NCBI RefSeq assembly: GCF_901709675.1
Contig: NC_051095.1
Coordinates: 9,948,956 to 10,012,955 of the forward strand
Source of the DNA: Syngnathus acus
Lineage: Eukaryota > Chordata > Actinopteri > Syngnathiformes > Syngnathidae
Direction of reading: 5' to 3'
DNA length: 64,000 bases
In this document: piece by piece, positions 30,001-43,622 of the stretch
Position numbering within the stretch: the first letter of the stretch is position 1
How the letters are laid out: each line of letters starts with the position of its first letter
The notes under the pieces: model-generated
What the model saw: the letters and a program-made list of their open reading frames with translations, nothing else
What the model was told of the DNA's origin: nothing
The model's database searches: none
Made by a program: the position numbers and the translations under genes

Positions 30001-33000
30001 GGCATTCTTGTTTTCCCCGAGCCGGGACGGGAAGGCCCCCCGAGCGGGATGTGCGCAGCGCCGTAAACAGGAAACTTTGCTGAGGAACGGCAGAAGCCCT
30101 GACGCAAGAAAATGACGAGGAATTTAGCACCTCGTTGAAAAACGAAGAAATGATCATCTTCGCAGAAACCGAATGTTCGAGGATTGCCGTCAGCCTGCAC
30201 AGAATGACAAACCAAATCACAAGCCCCTTTCATGCTGACTTTTCCCATTCAGTGTGTAATGTACAGTGTAGGCCCTCACAATTCAAGTATTCAGACGATT
30301 AATTGGGAAAAAATTCTCACGGTTACTGTTAATTGATTGTGCTTTTTTATTTGGTATTGTTCACTGATTAAAAAACAAGCATAAGAGGGGTTGATGTACT
30401 CACCAGACCTTCTGAAACAGAGTCACTCACTGGTGTGCATATTGCTTTCCAAAGTAAAAGCAGATGTCTTATTTTGATGAAACGAGCTAATCGGTCTCCT
30501 TTCATGAAAAATTGCCGACTAATTACTGTTGAGAGGCTGACGTTAGAGAATTTGAAAATGTCAATGTTTAACTGGCTCTAAACATTTACTCCAAGTCGTA
30601 CTCAAATGTTATCAGAACACAGAAAACCAAATTCAATAGTTGCCTTTATTCAACTTTTTACCTGTGACCCAGATTGATCATTTTGACGTTTTGTGTTTAC
30701 ATGCAAGGTTTTGTATTCACAGGCAAACTGCCTGTTAGACTACAGCTTCCATTGAGAGGTGGCTGTGTATCACCAATTAGTTTCATTTTTCATTTGTCAG
30801 AATGACGTCGGTGTGATGCAATGAAGCAAGCTTGTTCTGTGAGGTTGTCGACGCAGGACACACCTTTATGTGACGTTGTAATAGTCATGAAAGTAACAAT
30901 GTGCCTCACGGTTGATTATGTGCTTGTTAGCAGTTAGCTAAGACTTATTTTATGAGTTTCATACTTTGAATTTTTCCAAACTTTACTATGTATGAAATGT
31001 CAGCTCCTTTTTTTTTTGTGAATGAACAAACGTGAACGCAATCATGTAAATGTCCTAACAAATGGAATGCGGCTGGCCCGACGCCGTAGTGAAAGCAGCC
31101 TGTTGCCTAGCAACCCCCAGGAGTCTCATTGTAATGCTAGAATTAATTAGTACTGGAGAGAGCACGGCTGAGGCGGCATAGATTTAAAAGATACATGGTA
31201 GAAGAATAGCATGAATATTTCACACGGGCTTAGACGAACGACAAGGGCAAATCAGGACATCTGATGTTGCCGTCTGTATCCGGATCGCACCGCAAGAGCC
31301 AACAATACAATACGAAATTGTAGCCTTACTGAAAATGAGACTCTACAGCTCGTTGTCATATTTGTTTTGTATCGTGAGAGGTACTGAGTCAACTTTTCTT
31401 TCTTGCGCATATATTGATGTCCACTTTATTCTCATGGTCAAATTTTGGACATGACTATGACTTCAGAAAGTCCTCTACTGTCGGTCATGGCTGGTATTAG
31501 GTCAAATGGAGTCGTCGCGCAGTACACAAAGCTAATTAGCCTCCTTACTGACTTTAAGCGCTTAAGTCCCAACTCAACGTGTTTAGCTCTCACTGGTCCT
31601 GGCGAAATCTTGAATTACACGTGCACCTGTTGATGGAGACAACACGCAGCTGTTGTATGAACAGGAAGTAAATGACAGCTAGCGGAATAACCACCGCTAA
31701 CACAATTTGATGGAACTGGTTGATTATTTCACCTATGGTCACGAGCTATGGGTCGTGACCGAAAGAACGAGATCCCGGATACAAGCGGCCGAAATGAGTT
31801 TTCTCCGCAGGATGTCCGGGCTCTCCCTTAGAGATAGGGTGAGAAGTTCGGTCATCCGGGAGAGACTCGGAGTAGAGTCGCTACTCCTCCACGTTGAGAG
31901 GAGCCAGATGAGGTGGCTCGGGCATCTCATCAGGATGCCTCCTGGACGCCTCCCTGGGGAGGTGTTCCGGGCATGTCCCACCGGTAGGAGACCCCGGGGA
32001 CGACCCAGGACGCGCTGGAGAGACTATGTCTCTCGGCTGGCCTGGGAACGCCTTGGGATCCCCCGGGATGAGCTAGATGAAGTAGCTGGGGAGAGGGAAG
32101 TCTGGGAGTCCCTCCTGAAGCTGCTGCCCCCGCGACCCGACCCCGGATAAGCGGAAGAAGATGGATGGATGGATGGATGGATGGTTGATTATTTCCCGGT
32201 GAAGCGCAGCAGCTGGTCAGCATGGCGACGCCCTGGTACAGGAATCAGGGAGGCATGTGAATGAGCTTAACAGCTAGACCTACTTGGACTGCTAGCATAA
32301 AACCATCCGCGCCATTGAGACGGGGGCTAATAGCTAACAGCTAAAGAAAGCCTTTTGCACAAAGTGATTTTTTTACACAGCATCATGACATCCTCATGAA
32401 GCTTTTTTTCTGTCACTTATTAAACAGCATGTTTTTTTCCCCCCAGTTCAAATTAAGCTAGAAGTGGTTCCGTCCGTTCTGATCATTCGCACGCTGACTT
32501 CTACGGTCTAGCACTGATGTAGATGCCATAAAACCAATGTGTCGCGCCATAAACCCACCACCCAGACCACAGCTCATTCAACGCAAACCGCCGGACCCTC
32601 GATCCCACCGCCGGTTCCTGCACAGACCACATGTGCTGAACACGGCTGCAGCTAATAGCTTATAATCAGCCGAGGCTGGAAGGAAAAATGCCATGGGAGA
32701 CATTTCTGGGAATGTAACTCAACGGAAAAAAAATGTATATCAACTTTCTTACTGGAGAGTTTTGGTTTTCGATGTTTGGTTTCCTGCAGCCAACGACACT
32801 GATATCATCTGCCAACTCGTGTAAGAGAATTAATTGCTCTGCTTGTCACTATACTTTTCTGGCATAAATGAAGATGTATTAATTGTAGTCAACCAATGAA
32901 GCGGGATTGGATGATTGCCCTCACCACAGCATAGAGTTGGGGAATTGCTGCTCTCTGCGAAGATAAATAATACATATTGAGGAAAAACGCTGCCGTGTAT

Positions 33001-36000
33001 TTGCTTTAAGCGTGTTGAATGTGGCTTCAGTAGCGGGCACAAAAGGAGGGGGTTCTCTAAGCCACCCGTCATCAACTGAACGTAGTTGTCGTCGCGGAAG
33101 AACAAAGCCGCCCGTCCGACCTGATGAGACTCGCTCCGTCTGGTTCAAACAAAAGCCTCAAAGAAGTAAAGTGCCATCGTCACCAAAGTTACACAGTGAC
33201 CTATGATGATCGATTCACTGCAAAAGTAGCCCGGAATAAAGCAGGGGAGATGAAACAGGACTTGGTTGCACTTTAATCGACAGTTGAACTTGACAAACCC
33301 CCCCCCCCCCTTCTTCTGAAAAATTAACACAACTGGGATGGAGGTCAGAGTCAGCACCACCATAGAAACAAAACATTAAAACCGAGTTCAGTCTCAACAC
33401 CGCATTCATGTCGCGGTTGACCAATCTCAGCCAAATGTGGTTGCCGATAGGGTGGGAAAAATATTCATACTGTATTGACATGTTTCATTCAAAGTATATA
33501 AATATACTTTGTTTTAAGCGGGTTTCAACATGACAAGTTTAAAATGAAACTATAAATGTTTTGAGATTCACTTGGTAAAGTTCTGTACTAGATTTTCTTC
33601 TAGCCTCTTTTCTAACAATTTTGCTGCTTCATACCATCTCTAAACAGTGTTGTTTCTAAACATTACACCATCTATTGTTATGTTTTGCTAGCCATTAATC
33701 CTCCTTTTTAAAGTGGTTTGCAAACAGATCCAACATATCGGTTGCTCAAGGTTAATCCCAGTGAATGCTTTTGACTTTCACAAGGGAAAAAATGTACCGT
33801 TTGACAACAATCATGCGCCTGCGTCGATAAACCCTTTACCCACGAACGATAGCGCAAGTGACTCGCAAACCTCGCCGCATGTCCTTAAAGACCGCAGATG
33901 TTGTCACGTCGTGACCTTGCCGCCGCCCGCCTTGCCTCCACCTGCTCTAATGGATAAAAATACCCGACACCATCTTGTCAATCGAGAGACTCAAGGGCAG
34001 CTGCTAACAGGGGAATGCACAAACAAAGACACCCACCCGTGCGCGCATACGGAGGCCGCTGGAGGTGTATGACATTTGGAAGAGAGTGCCGCCGCTGCAC
34101 TCTGCCTGCTGAGCTGACAATTTACTGCCATATATTGTCATTAGCGGATGACCTTCAGACCCGCAACGCTGGCCACCCGGCGGCCCGGCTCTCCGTTTAC
34201 CTCGTTAGGACGGCTCCAGCGGAGGCTGTTAAGAGCCGCTAATTGCATTGATATCGACAAGACGTTTGATTCCGTGCCAGAAGACCAGAAAATGCGTTTA
34301 AGAATGGTGCGCCTTTCGCCTTGCAGCAAGACTTAACGTAATCCCCACATGCTCTGCTGGTGGTGCTGTTTTTATTTACTGACCACACTTAAAGTTGGGA
34401 TTTTCATAGGTCATGTGGAAAAAAAAAATTGTTCCAAATGATTTTCAGCCAAATATGCTGACTGGTTTGGTTCAACCCGTCCGTCTCAGCAGCGCGGCAA
34501 GACTTTGCATTTGCGTGACACGACTTGCTGACATGTTTTTTTACGAGTCGCTGAGGTGGTCCCATGTGTGGTTGGGCACTCTAAGACATTATCTGGCCCA
34601 CTGTCATGTGAGGAATGTGAGCCTCAACACCCAAAACGGCCTCTCTCCGCTGTCCCTCGTAACAGGATCCTGCCAAGAATACCACAGCAACTCTTAACGG
34701 GGGAGGCTTTCAAAGCAACCATGGAGGAGGTCAACGCTTCAAAGGAATTTCCTTTTCGTACGTTTGAGGGGATGAGTGTGTTAGGGCCCGAGCTGTTTGA
34801 CCCGTTGATGTCTCCAGCTTTTGGCCTCCGTATGAGCAGGTAGATATTTTGACTGGAAACTGGGCAGCCAAGCAGAGAAAGAGGTTCCTTGAAAAGAAGA
34901 CAAAAGGGTCAGGGAGAACATTTTGAATGAATTAATGCAAAGCGTTTTGACTATAAAATAAAGCTTTTTTGGCCAGATTTTTGATTATAAAACAATTGTG
35001 TGTGAAAGTTGACGCCATTAAAATAAATTTTGCCGAGCGCTATGTCCTTGTAAAGGTAAAGCAGGACAGGTTAAAGACATGATATATTTTATATATATAT
35101 ATATGATATATTTTACAAGGGAGCAATTGTCACAGAAACTAGGCCGTCCTGGCTGGGGGGGATTAATTTGTTTTTTTTCCCAGCAAGTTTTTTTTCTCTC
35201 CAAAACAGAACAAATCACAACATCCCCTCAAGGCCTTTTGAGCGGCAGGATTCAATGCAAGGCAGAGACGTTTTGCTCGTAAAATGCCCATTTTCTCCTT
35301 TCTTGAACAGCCGCTTTCCCCCGCTGTAGCTTTTCGATTTCAAACCCGTTAGCAAGCCACAGAGAGCAAACTGAAGCGCTTTCACTCGACCAAACTGTCA
35401 CGCTTCACAATTAAGACATTTTCACCCATCATAAATCCTTAATTCACAAGTTTGCCTCACCGTGGGGTGTTCATTCTCTCCTCCTCTCATTTTCCATTAA
35501 AAGTTTCCTCATTCCGCACACTCTTTGGATGTTACCTTAGATGAGCTAATTTCCTCTACCAAGTACAAAGTATACAAACAGAAGTATCGGTACACATCAC
35601 CGCGGTTCCCCATTCCAACTTCATTGACATAAATAACTGATTCTTTGTAATCCAGTGCTTTGACGCCATCCTGTACAATTGTAGGGCATAACAGAGCACA
35701 AAAATACACAGAGCGCTGCAAATAGGAGAGTGTATAAATATTGATAGTAGTAATTGATATTGATTGTAACGTGATCATTTAGACATTGTTTGATTTTAGA
35801 GGCCTTACCAGCGTCATTTAAATTCAAACTTGATCTCATTAGCCATCGTAATCAGTCCACCCACAAGACAAGTATCTAAGTATACATTACAAATTGCAAG
35901 CCCCGGGAGCAATGGCTCCATTCTTGTTGCAAGCCTGAGTGTGATTCTTGTCTCTGCTGGCTAAAAGATGCATGGGGAGCTGCTTGCTATCTGTTCTCAG

Positions 36001-39000
36001 CCTTAAACCCGAATGAATACCCGGATTGACCATCAGAGCTGCAATGAATGGGAAGCCTTGTGTAATCTATGCCGGCAGACCCCCGTGGTGGTCCCAGATA
36101 AGACCGACCGATTTTCACCTATAGTGGAGGGCAGGTCGGCTCTTCGTTTAATACGTACAATGGGGCATAGGAGCCTTTACGGTATTGATCGGCAAAGAAT
36201 GAGGAAAGGTAAGAAGTCCAGTTATGTTTTGTGCTTGCAGCTTTGGCAGGTCATGTGGAGAGCTGTATGTTTTCATGCTACATAACTAACTGTTGATTTT
36301 AATTTTTTTCTTACCAAAAACAGGTTTTGGGTGTTAAACTATTGTTTGTATTAACATTTATTGTGTAAATACCCAAAGGGGAAAAAAACTGTTGACGAGC
36401 ACTGCACTTATGCCTGCTCCATGTCAGCATTGAGGCCTGATCCGCATCGGCATCCTGGAATGTTCTTTTCCTCTAGCGAGGACCACCTGTATTCCTGGAA
36501 GGATTAGTTTGGGGAAGGGGGATTAAATGTTGTGTTTTAGAGGGTTAGGTCACGGATGACATTCTTGCTCTCAAGACTCTTATCGACCAACTTCTTGTGG
36601 ATACATTTATGATTATTATTTTTAGATTGAATGGATGTTGGAGCTCGGAGTGATTGTTGCTCGCCCCGATTCTCTTTGGCTGAGGTCTACCAACCTTTTG
36701 TGAACGCATGATGATCATTAATACGATGATTGTGATCTTATATCTGCACTCGTTTGTCAAGAAGTAATATGTTCATATTTGTCTTTGTAGTAGTTTGAGG
36801 GAGGCTTTCCTACACATGCCCACATCCCGGTTGCATTCATGCATCCTCACCACTGCAAATATTCACAAGCATTTTTGCGGCAATTGGGTCTATCTGACAG
36901 TTTAAAAAAAAAAAAAAAGTCGAAGTAGGAAAGCTGGCCTTCTTTACATTCTTTCCATACAACCAATCTCAAAACTATTGGAAAGCTAAGCCATAATTGA
37001 TGGGTTGATATAGTTGCGCTTTGCTTGCTTGAGTGCTGGTGGAGGCCCATTCATTGTCGTGTAACTTGGCGAGGCTGCCATCTAGTGGACTCCATGTTAA
37101 ATTACATCTCCCGGGTTTGGGGATTTCTAAAGTCTGCTTTAAGTACTGAGACTCTTCCTTACAGGGCCAACATTTTTACACCCGTTAAACATAAGTGTGT
37201 GTGGACTCCTCCATGCCATTGGAATTAAAAAGTTGACTGTTTTCTCAAGTACTTTTTTAGGAAAAGGTTTTGGTGTTAGGAAAATATTGGGCCAGAAAAA
37301 ATCCCCATTATAGGACTCAGAGGTTGTCTTATCTTAGAAGTCACAATTTTCTCAATAAAAAAAAATCAGGATTTTAATCAGGGCAAAAATTCATAATTGT
37401 GCAAGAATGAAGAATGAATGTATTTCCATGATAAAGTAAGAATATAATGATTTTAAGGTGTAACAAGGGAAGAAATTTTTCGTTTTAAAACTTAATTCCA
37501 AAAACATAACTCTGTAATATCACACCTTTTATTCCTGAATGTTAATGCAGGAACATAAATGATGTGAAACAGTCATTTATTAGTTACTGTTTTGTGGACG
37601 CCTCAGCTACAACCCGAGCAGTTTGATTAATGGACAAAAAGTTAAAAATGTTTTTGCAGTCCTCAGCAAGCTGTGGGAATAACATGTTTCATTTCCTTAA
37701 CTTGCATAAAATCTATCCAAACAAATCAGTATGAATGGAGAAAATGTACGTTATAATCATGTTCAACCCCAAGTGCCATTCATTAATTATATTATTAATG
37801 AATGGTGACTTTGTGTTGTTCTGCTGTTGCAAAACAAATTGCTCCCAGGGGGATAATAAAGTTTCTGAGATCATTAGGGTCACCTTAAAGGGTGAAGTTG
37901 CTCTGTGTGCCAGCAGGTGGCAGTAGTTGACTAAACCTGGCTCCTCAGGCACTGCGTTGTGGACGGAAGGTTCAGCTTGCCAATGTTGGGAATGTGTGAC
38001 GTAAGCGAGCCCTGCTGAAGGAGTTTCGCACACGCAATGTTGACTTAACAAACTTCTGCATGGAAAGTACACTGTCTGTGTGTTGCCTCTTTGTTTTACA
38101 CAAAATAACTGCATCAGAGTTGTCACAGAGGAACTCAGCATTTATCCGCTAATCTTCTTTTACACAGAACCCTGCAGAAGAATAAAATACAGTATATGTG
38201 ATACATCAAGTATGACATTTTTTTGACCTTAATTGAAATAAAATTACAATAACCCATTCACCATTTTTAGGTAAATATAGTCTATTTGTTGGGATGCACT
38301 GTATCACATCATCATTACTACATTCCTGTTAGTTAAGGCTTTTTCTGGTATCTCGGGTAATTTGAGGGCATTCTAGAAAGAGCAAAAAAAATTTCAGTTT
38401 TCAACAAATAGCCGAGTCCACATTCCACAGGAGGAAAAAAAAGTGTCATTTGTGATTTGTAAACTGTGAATCACTAATGGCATACATTTTAATTGCTATA
38501 TTAAACAAATAGTTCAAAACAGTGTATAACCATTCAGACAGTGGCTGCCGATAGCCAGGTGCAACTCACGCCGAGTCACTCAACATGCAGAACGACTCAA
38601 CATGCAGAACGACTAACGGGTTAATCAATTCGTAAAATGCTTGATCCTAGAAATATTGGTGGCATCAGCCCAAGTTCACTGCACAGCCCAGTAAGCATTT
38701 GCTCATATACGCGGTCAATGGCCCAGAGTGTGTCAACACAGTGGCGCGTTTCAACTCAGTCTCGTTGGGATCCCATTCCAAAATACCCCCACCGGTACTC
38801 ACTGGTTCACTTTATAAAGACTTTGAATGGGGAGTTTATATGCACTTTCTTTCTACATGATAACATAGTGCTCCCTATACAGTTCCTTCACGTAGAAATG
38901 TTTCTATAGTGGCCTTGTTGTCATTGTAGCTTTCTGAATGTGCTTTTGTCCACATGGGGGCGCTGGAGAAGTGCTTTGTCATGCTTAGTTGTCCATATGC

Positions 39001-39511
39001 GAAGCAAAGGAAGCCTCATCTTGCATCTTTTAGTTTCAAATTTAGGTTACGTCTTAACATACATCCCGTTCTAATGTGAATTTTCTGTTTTTTTTAAGGA
39101 CCTGGAGATTGTCTACTCCTACCTCCATGGCATGGAGGCCTTGTCCAACCTGCGGGAGCACCAGCTCAGGTGGGCATTGCATTTTACAACCATTAAATTC
39201 ATCAAAAAAAATCGTGTCAAGGCTCTTTTTTACACTCAAATTTTACCAGCGTTTTCTCCAATAACAAATAAAACATCTTTGTGGAAAATACACATGACTT
39301 TCCCGCCAGCCATTGCGTTTCCAGCATGCCTCGTGTGTGTGCATACATGTAGATTATCCCGCCGAGGGAACAATGTAAAGTACATGACCTGTGAGCTGGA
39401 ACATTCCACGCAGTGACTGACCCTTTCCCAGCACTCACTTTCCAGTCAGACACCACACTTAGCAAAGGATTATGTTAAAGATCTTGTTTTTGTGTTGCTC
39501 CACACACACGC

Positions 39512-39542
<31 letters not shown>

Positions 39543-42500
39543 GGCTAGTGTTTGTTTGCGTGTGCCCCTCAGCTGTGTTTAGATGAGCTACTGTGAGTTA
39601 CACCACACTCTGAGATGTCGCAGTGTTGTTTCTGGAGGCTACAGGGGGGGGGGGGTGATCCTGATGCAGATGACATCTAGGGAATTCACTACCCGCACGG
39701 AACTTCAGTTGCAATGAATGAAGTTGAATGTTATTACGAAACAGTTTTCTTTGAATACGTTCACAACTAAGAAATGACATTTCTGTCGAAATTCAGCCGA
39801 TGCCCTACGGAAAAGCGTGGAATCCGCTGAAATGAAGGAAATAAAATATACTGTGTGAAAATTGGGATTTAAGAAATATTCTGTTATTTAGTTTTGCTTT
39901 TTATCGAAAGGGACAAATCGATAAGTCAAAAAGCTGAATTTGGGGGAACAAGCCTTATTGCCCAGTCCTTGTACAGACAGACAGATAAAAGTAAAAAATG
40001 TATGAATTTTATCTTGAAAAATTTTAAAAATAAATCTGGAAGTATTCGTTCTGAAATTACGTTTCACCCCTGCAGGATCATGTGCGAGACGGTGCGCTAC
40101 GAGAGACACGAAGCCAACGAAGTGCTCTACTAGTAAGTGCAAACGTAATGTGATGTTTGAACGGATGCTGATAATTTGACAGACACCTTTATGGAAATGC
40201 ATTTGGTGCTTGCTGTACATCACTTTGACACGCGAACGCTCACACGTGATTTAATAAGCGCCCAGCCTCCTGTCTATCACTGACGATCCTAAAGGGGCCG
40301 TTTGCTTTGTGTTCCAAAAATGGAACGAAAGTTCGTGTTTGTTCATCATGTATCCGCCCCCAAAAGTGTGGTGGAGCTTCAAATCATTCTGCTTATGAGG
40401 TGTCCCACATTTGGGTCTTTATGAAGTTTTTTGTTCCCAAATACAGATCACATAACACAGAATGACATGCACCTATGACCCACTTAACAACCTCATCGTA
40501 CCTTTGCGCTACTGATGTCACTGAGCGACACAAGGATAATTGTTGGAAAAGTGCTCATATTTTTGCTCTCTCGCTGGCACGCACGCACAATCCAAAGCTT
40601 CTGCGAAAGTGCCTATATGGCAAAAGAGCCAGAACCCTGCAGGATTTACCGTCCGCTGATTACAGTTTTCTCGCAGATAAGAGGCTGACCTGACACATTT
40701 TTACTTGAGGTTGCTATCGTCTGATCAGCCTTTTAACCTCTTCAGTGTCTCCATTTGCAAGTACACTAGCCGGCAGCCATTGCCTGTCATCTTTGTTATT
40801 TTTCAAGTGTAGTTTGGTGCATTTCTAGAGCAGCAGCAACAACAAAATAGTAATATAGGCCTCAGCTGCCGTCACTTTGTTTCTCCTTAAAACGCAAATG
40901 CAAGAGGGGAAAAGTTGCTGCAGCGCATTCAAAGTGCTTCCAAACAAACATTACTGGATAGACTTTTCTTTTTGTGGATGCTGTCGGAACACTCAAAAGT
41001 TAGTTTGACAACAACGTTGCCACGCCGAGACTCTCCCCCCATGCGCCTTTCATGGCGAAAGCGTCGAAAACAAACTTTTCCATTGTTATATTTTTAGCTT
41101 TTGGTTCACATCGGACGCTGCAACGCTCCTGTCAAACGTCTCTCCATCTTGTCAGTCCAAACAGCTTTTATTCTCTGGCTGTATTTTTGGGGGGAACGGC
41201 GCTCTGAGAATAGAATAAGAAATAAAATCATTTATCACACTCCAGCCTGACCCATCTGTCTTGGATACTTAATTGTAACTCATTTGGACGAATTCCCTAG
41301 TTGGTGTTCTTCAAAGTACAAGCCCTGGAAGTCTCGCAAAATGGCTCTCTTAAACCAAAATGGCCAATTTCAGTCATGGGTCCTTGAGTCTTTTTCATGT
41401 GTATGTTGCCATGTCCGCCCAATTTTGTGTCAACCAATAAAACAAGTGTCTGGGTGCGTTTCAGTCCTCAAAATGATCATCAAACTTTGATGTGTGCTTC
41501 TTGGCAATTTAAGCAAGCGTCTGTCACAGATAGTGGCTTTCCTTTTTCGTTCTTTTGGCCAAGTTCTCAAGTAGGCACCCATAAAAGTAGGAGTTCAAAA
41601 TGGCTGCTTTAGTCCAAAATGAAGAAAGATCTTGTTCACTCTCGGGCACAGATTTTTTTTACTTGTAATTGCAAATATTAAAAGTTTTAACTGTTATTAA
41701 CCGTTCCTGTTTTATCATTTTAAACTGTCACAAGGAGTGCAAAGTTAACCGCGGTGCAATAGAGCTACATAAGTCAAATAAAGTAAAAACTAATTTAGTC
41801 ATGAAGTGTTGTGTAGTGTCCAAAACATAAAATGATTTTTGCATTTGCTTGTTAAAAAGATGCCAAACGATGGCTTGCTGCGATGACAAGGCACTTTCCT
41901 GAAAAGACAAAGTACTAACGTTGCAATTTTGTAAAAAGAAATACAATTGATACTGCGTGTTTACCAAAAAAACACTATTGTTGTCATACTATCCCGAATA
42001 GAACTACTCATGTCACTCCTAAACTGACATTATTCGTGAAAAAAAAAAAAAGATCGTGTCAGTTAAAAGAAAACCCCGCATTGGCCGCCTCTTCCCGTAC
42101 ACGTGGCCCAAATCAGTCAAGCTGTCAGCTTGTTCGCTCACTACAATTTCTTTGTTAGCAAACTTCACAACCGTGTTTGTGCCACCATTGCGAGACACAC
42201 TTCTTCACAGGCGGCATCCCATTACGGCGTCGATGGCAGACTGTTGCCAAGGCGACTTTTCCGACCGGCAGTTCTTCGTTTTTTTCTCCAAATTGTTATT
42301 CCTTTCTAAAAAAAAAAAAAAATAATTCCGTGCTATTTGTCATTCTCATCTGATATTTTGATTTTTCTTTCCATACTATTTATATACAAATATCAAATGT
42401 GTTCTTTGTTCATCAATTTTGGAGAGAAATATTTGTGTAGTCTATTTTAAAAATGGTTGTTTTCTGCTTGTGTATTTTAAGATCTTGTATTTTTCATGTT

Positions 42501-43591
42501 TTCCCCTTCAGCGTTTTTTGTGTGAATTTGTTTCCTTTTTTTGTGTTCTATTTTTTCTCCAAAGTATTTGTATATTTTCTCCCTTTGTTTTCCCCCCCTA
42601 ATTTGTTCATTATATTTTTTTACTCATATTTTCATATTGTGTGTTTTTAGTACATTTTCGGTATTTTCTAATATTTTTGTGATTTGCATATTTAAATGTT
42701 TGTTTTGTTTCTATTGATGTGATTTTTTTTTTTTTTTTCTTTTTCAAAGTTAATGCTTTCATAATTTTGACTACCGTTCAAAATTGTACATTTGTCTGTT
42801 TTCCTATACATTTAGCCCTTAACGACTTTCACAGCGGAGTTCTGCAAAGTTTCCCATTGTTTTGATTTGTGGTCGATGCAATGAGGCTTTGTAAACGGTG
42901 CAAAGAAATCTTTCTCATGCAAATTCCTTATCAGACTCTGCACACACTCTTCCATAGTTCAAGTTGCTTATTGGGTGTCTCCCTAATACTACTAATGTAG
43001 TTGTTCACCGCAGGAGCCGCTTTTGAACTGGAAAAGTCTGGTGATTAACTTGTCAAAATGTTCCCACCGGGAGAGTGCGTGCGCATTTGTTTGGCAATTA
43101 TCTGCAAAAGGTTGTGCCGGCCAACAACGACGGCGTTGGCGTCATCACGCCGGGTCACCGCGAGTTTACTCCCGTCTGTGCTTCCTTGTCTCCTCGGGCA
43201 CTTTAATAGATGTGGGCGGATGGCGGCGCGCTTGCCGGTTCATTCGCAGTTCTCCCGTCTGCATTTTTTGACACTGTTCACAGCTTCTTATTTACAAATT
43301 CAAACCCTTTATAGTTATAATTATAGTTACTTGCTAGCTTAGTGTCTCAGAGGTGTTGTTTCAAACCAACAGAGAACATGAAATAAATTGTAGAAAACAA
43401 AAAGGATGACACTAATCAGCGACGATTTGTCAATCCTAAATTATGATGCTACGATGATATTGTGTCTTGTAAACAAAATCCTTGGTTGAAACGATGAGCA
43501 AGTTTGCTTTATCCCGTTTCCCATTCCGGCAACTTCTGTTTGTTTGGTGCATACAAGGAAAACCGTGACGAAGTGTGACTGTATACATGCC

Positions 43592-43622
<31 letters not shown>

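Larger units (their letters stand above)
21021..39098. other. rapgef2 intron 1 (18 kb)
   Basis: A large intron with no recognised host exon. It contains long homopolymer runs (C18 at 23570-23587, G20 at 23808-23827, C13 at 33298-33310), a decayed tandem array (26890-26992), a hAT remnant (28207-29114), a perfect X-box palindrome (31102-31114) and a LINE tail (31731-32181). A GC-richer stretch with homeobox-like and E-box words at about 26500-26640 could be a conserved non-coding element. Confidence 0.75.

Noticed and set aside
34413-34843. Two overlapping open frames of about 95 codons
   Set aside because: No domain and no conserved words; probably chance frames in a GC-richer stretch of intron.
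37713-38141. 142-codon minus-strand open frame in rapgef2 intron 1
   Set aside because: It has no domain, and starts and ends in AT-rich sequence without coding bias.
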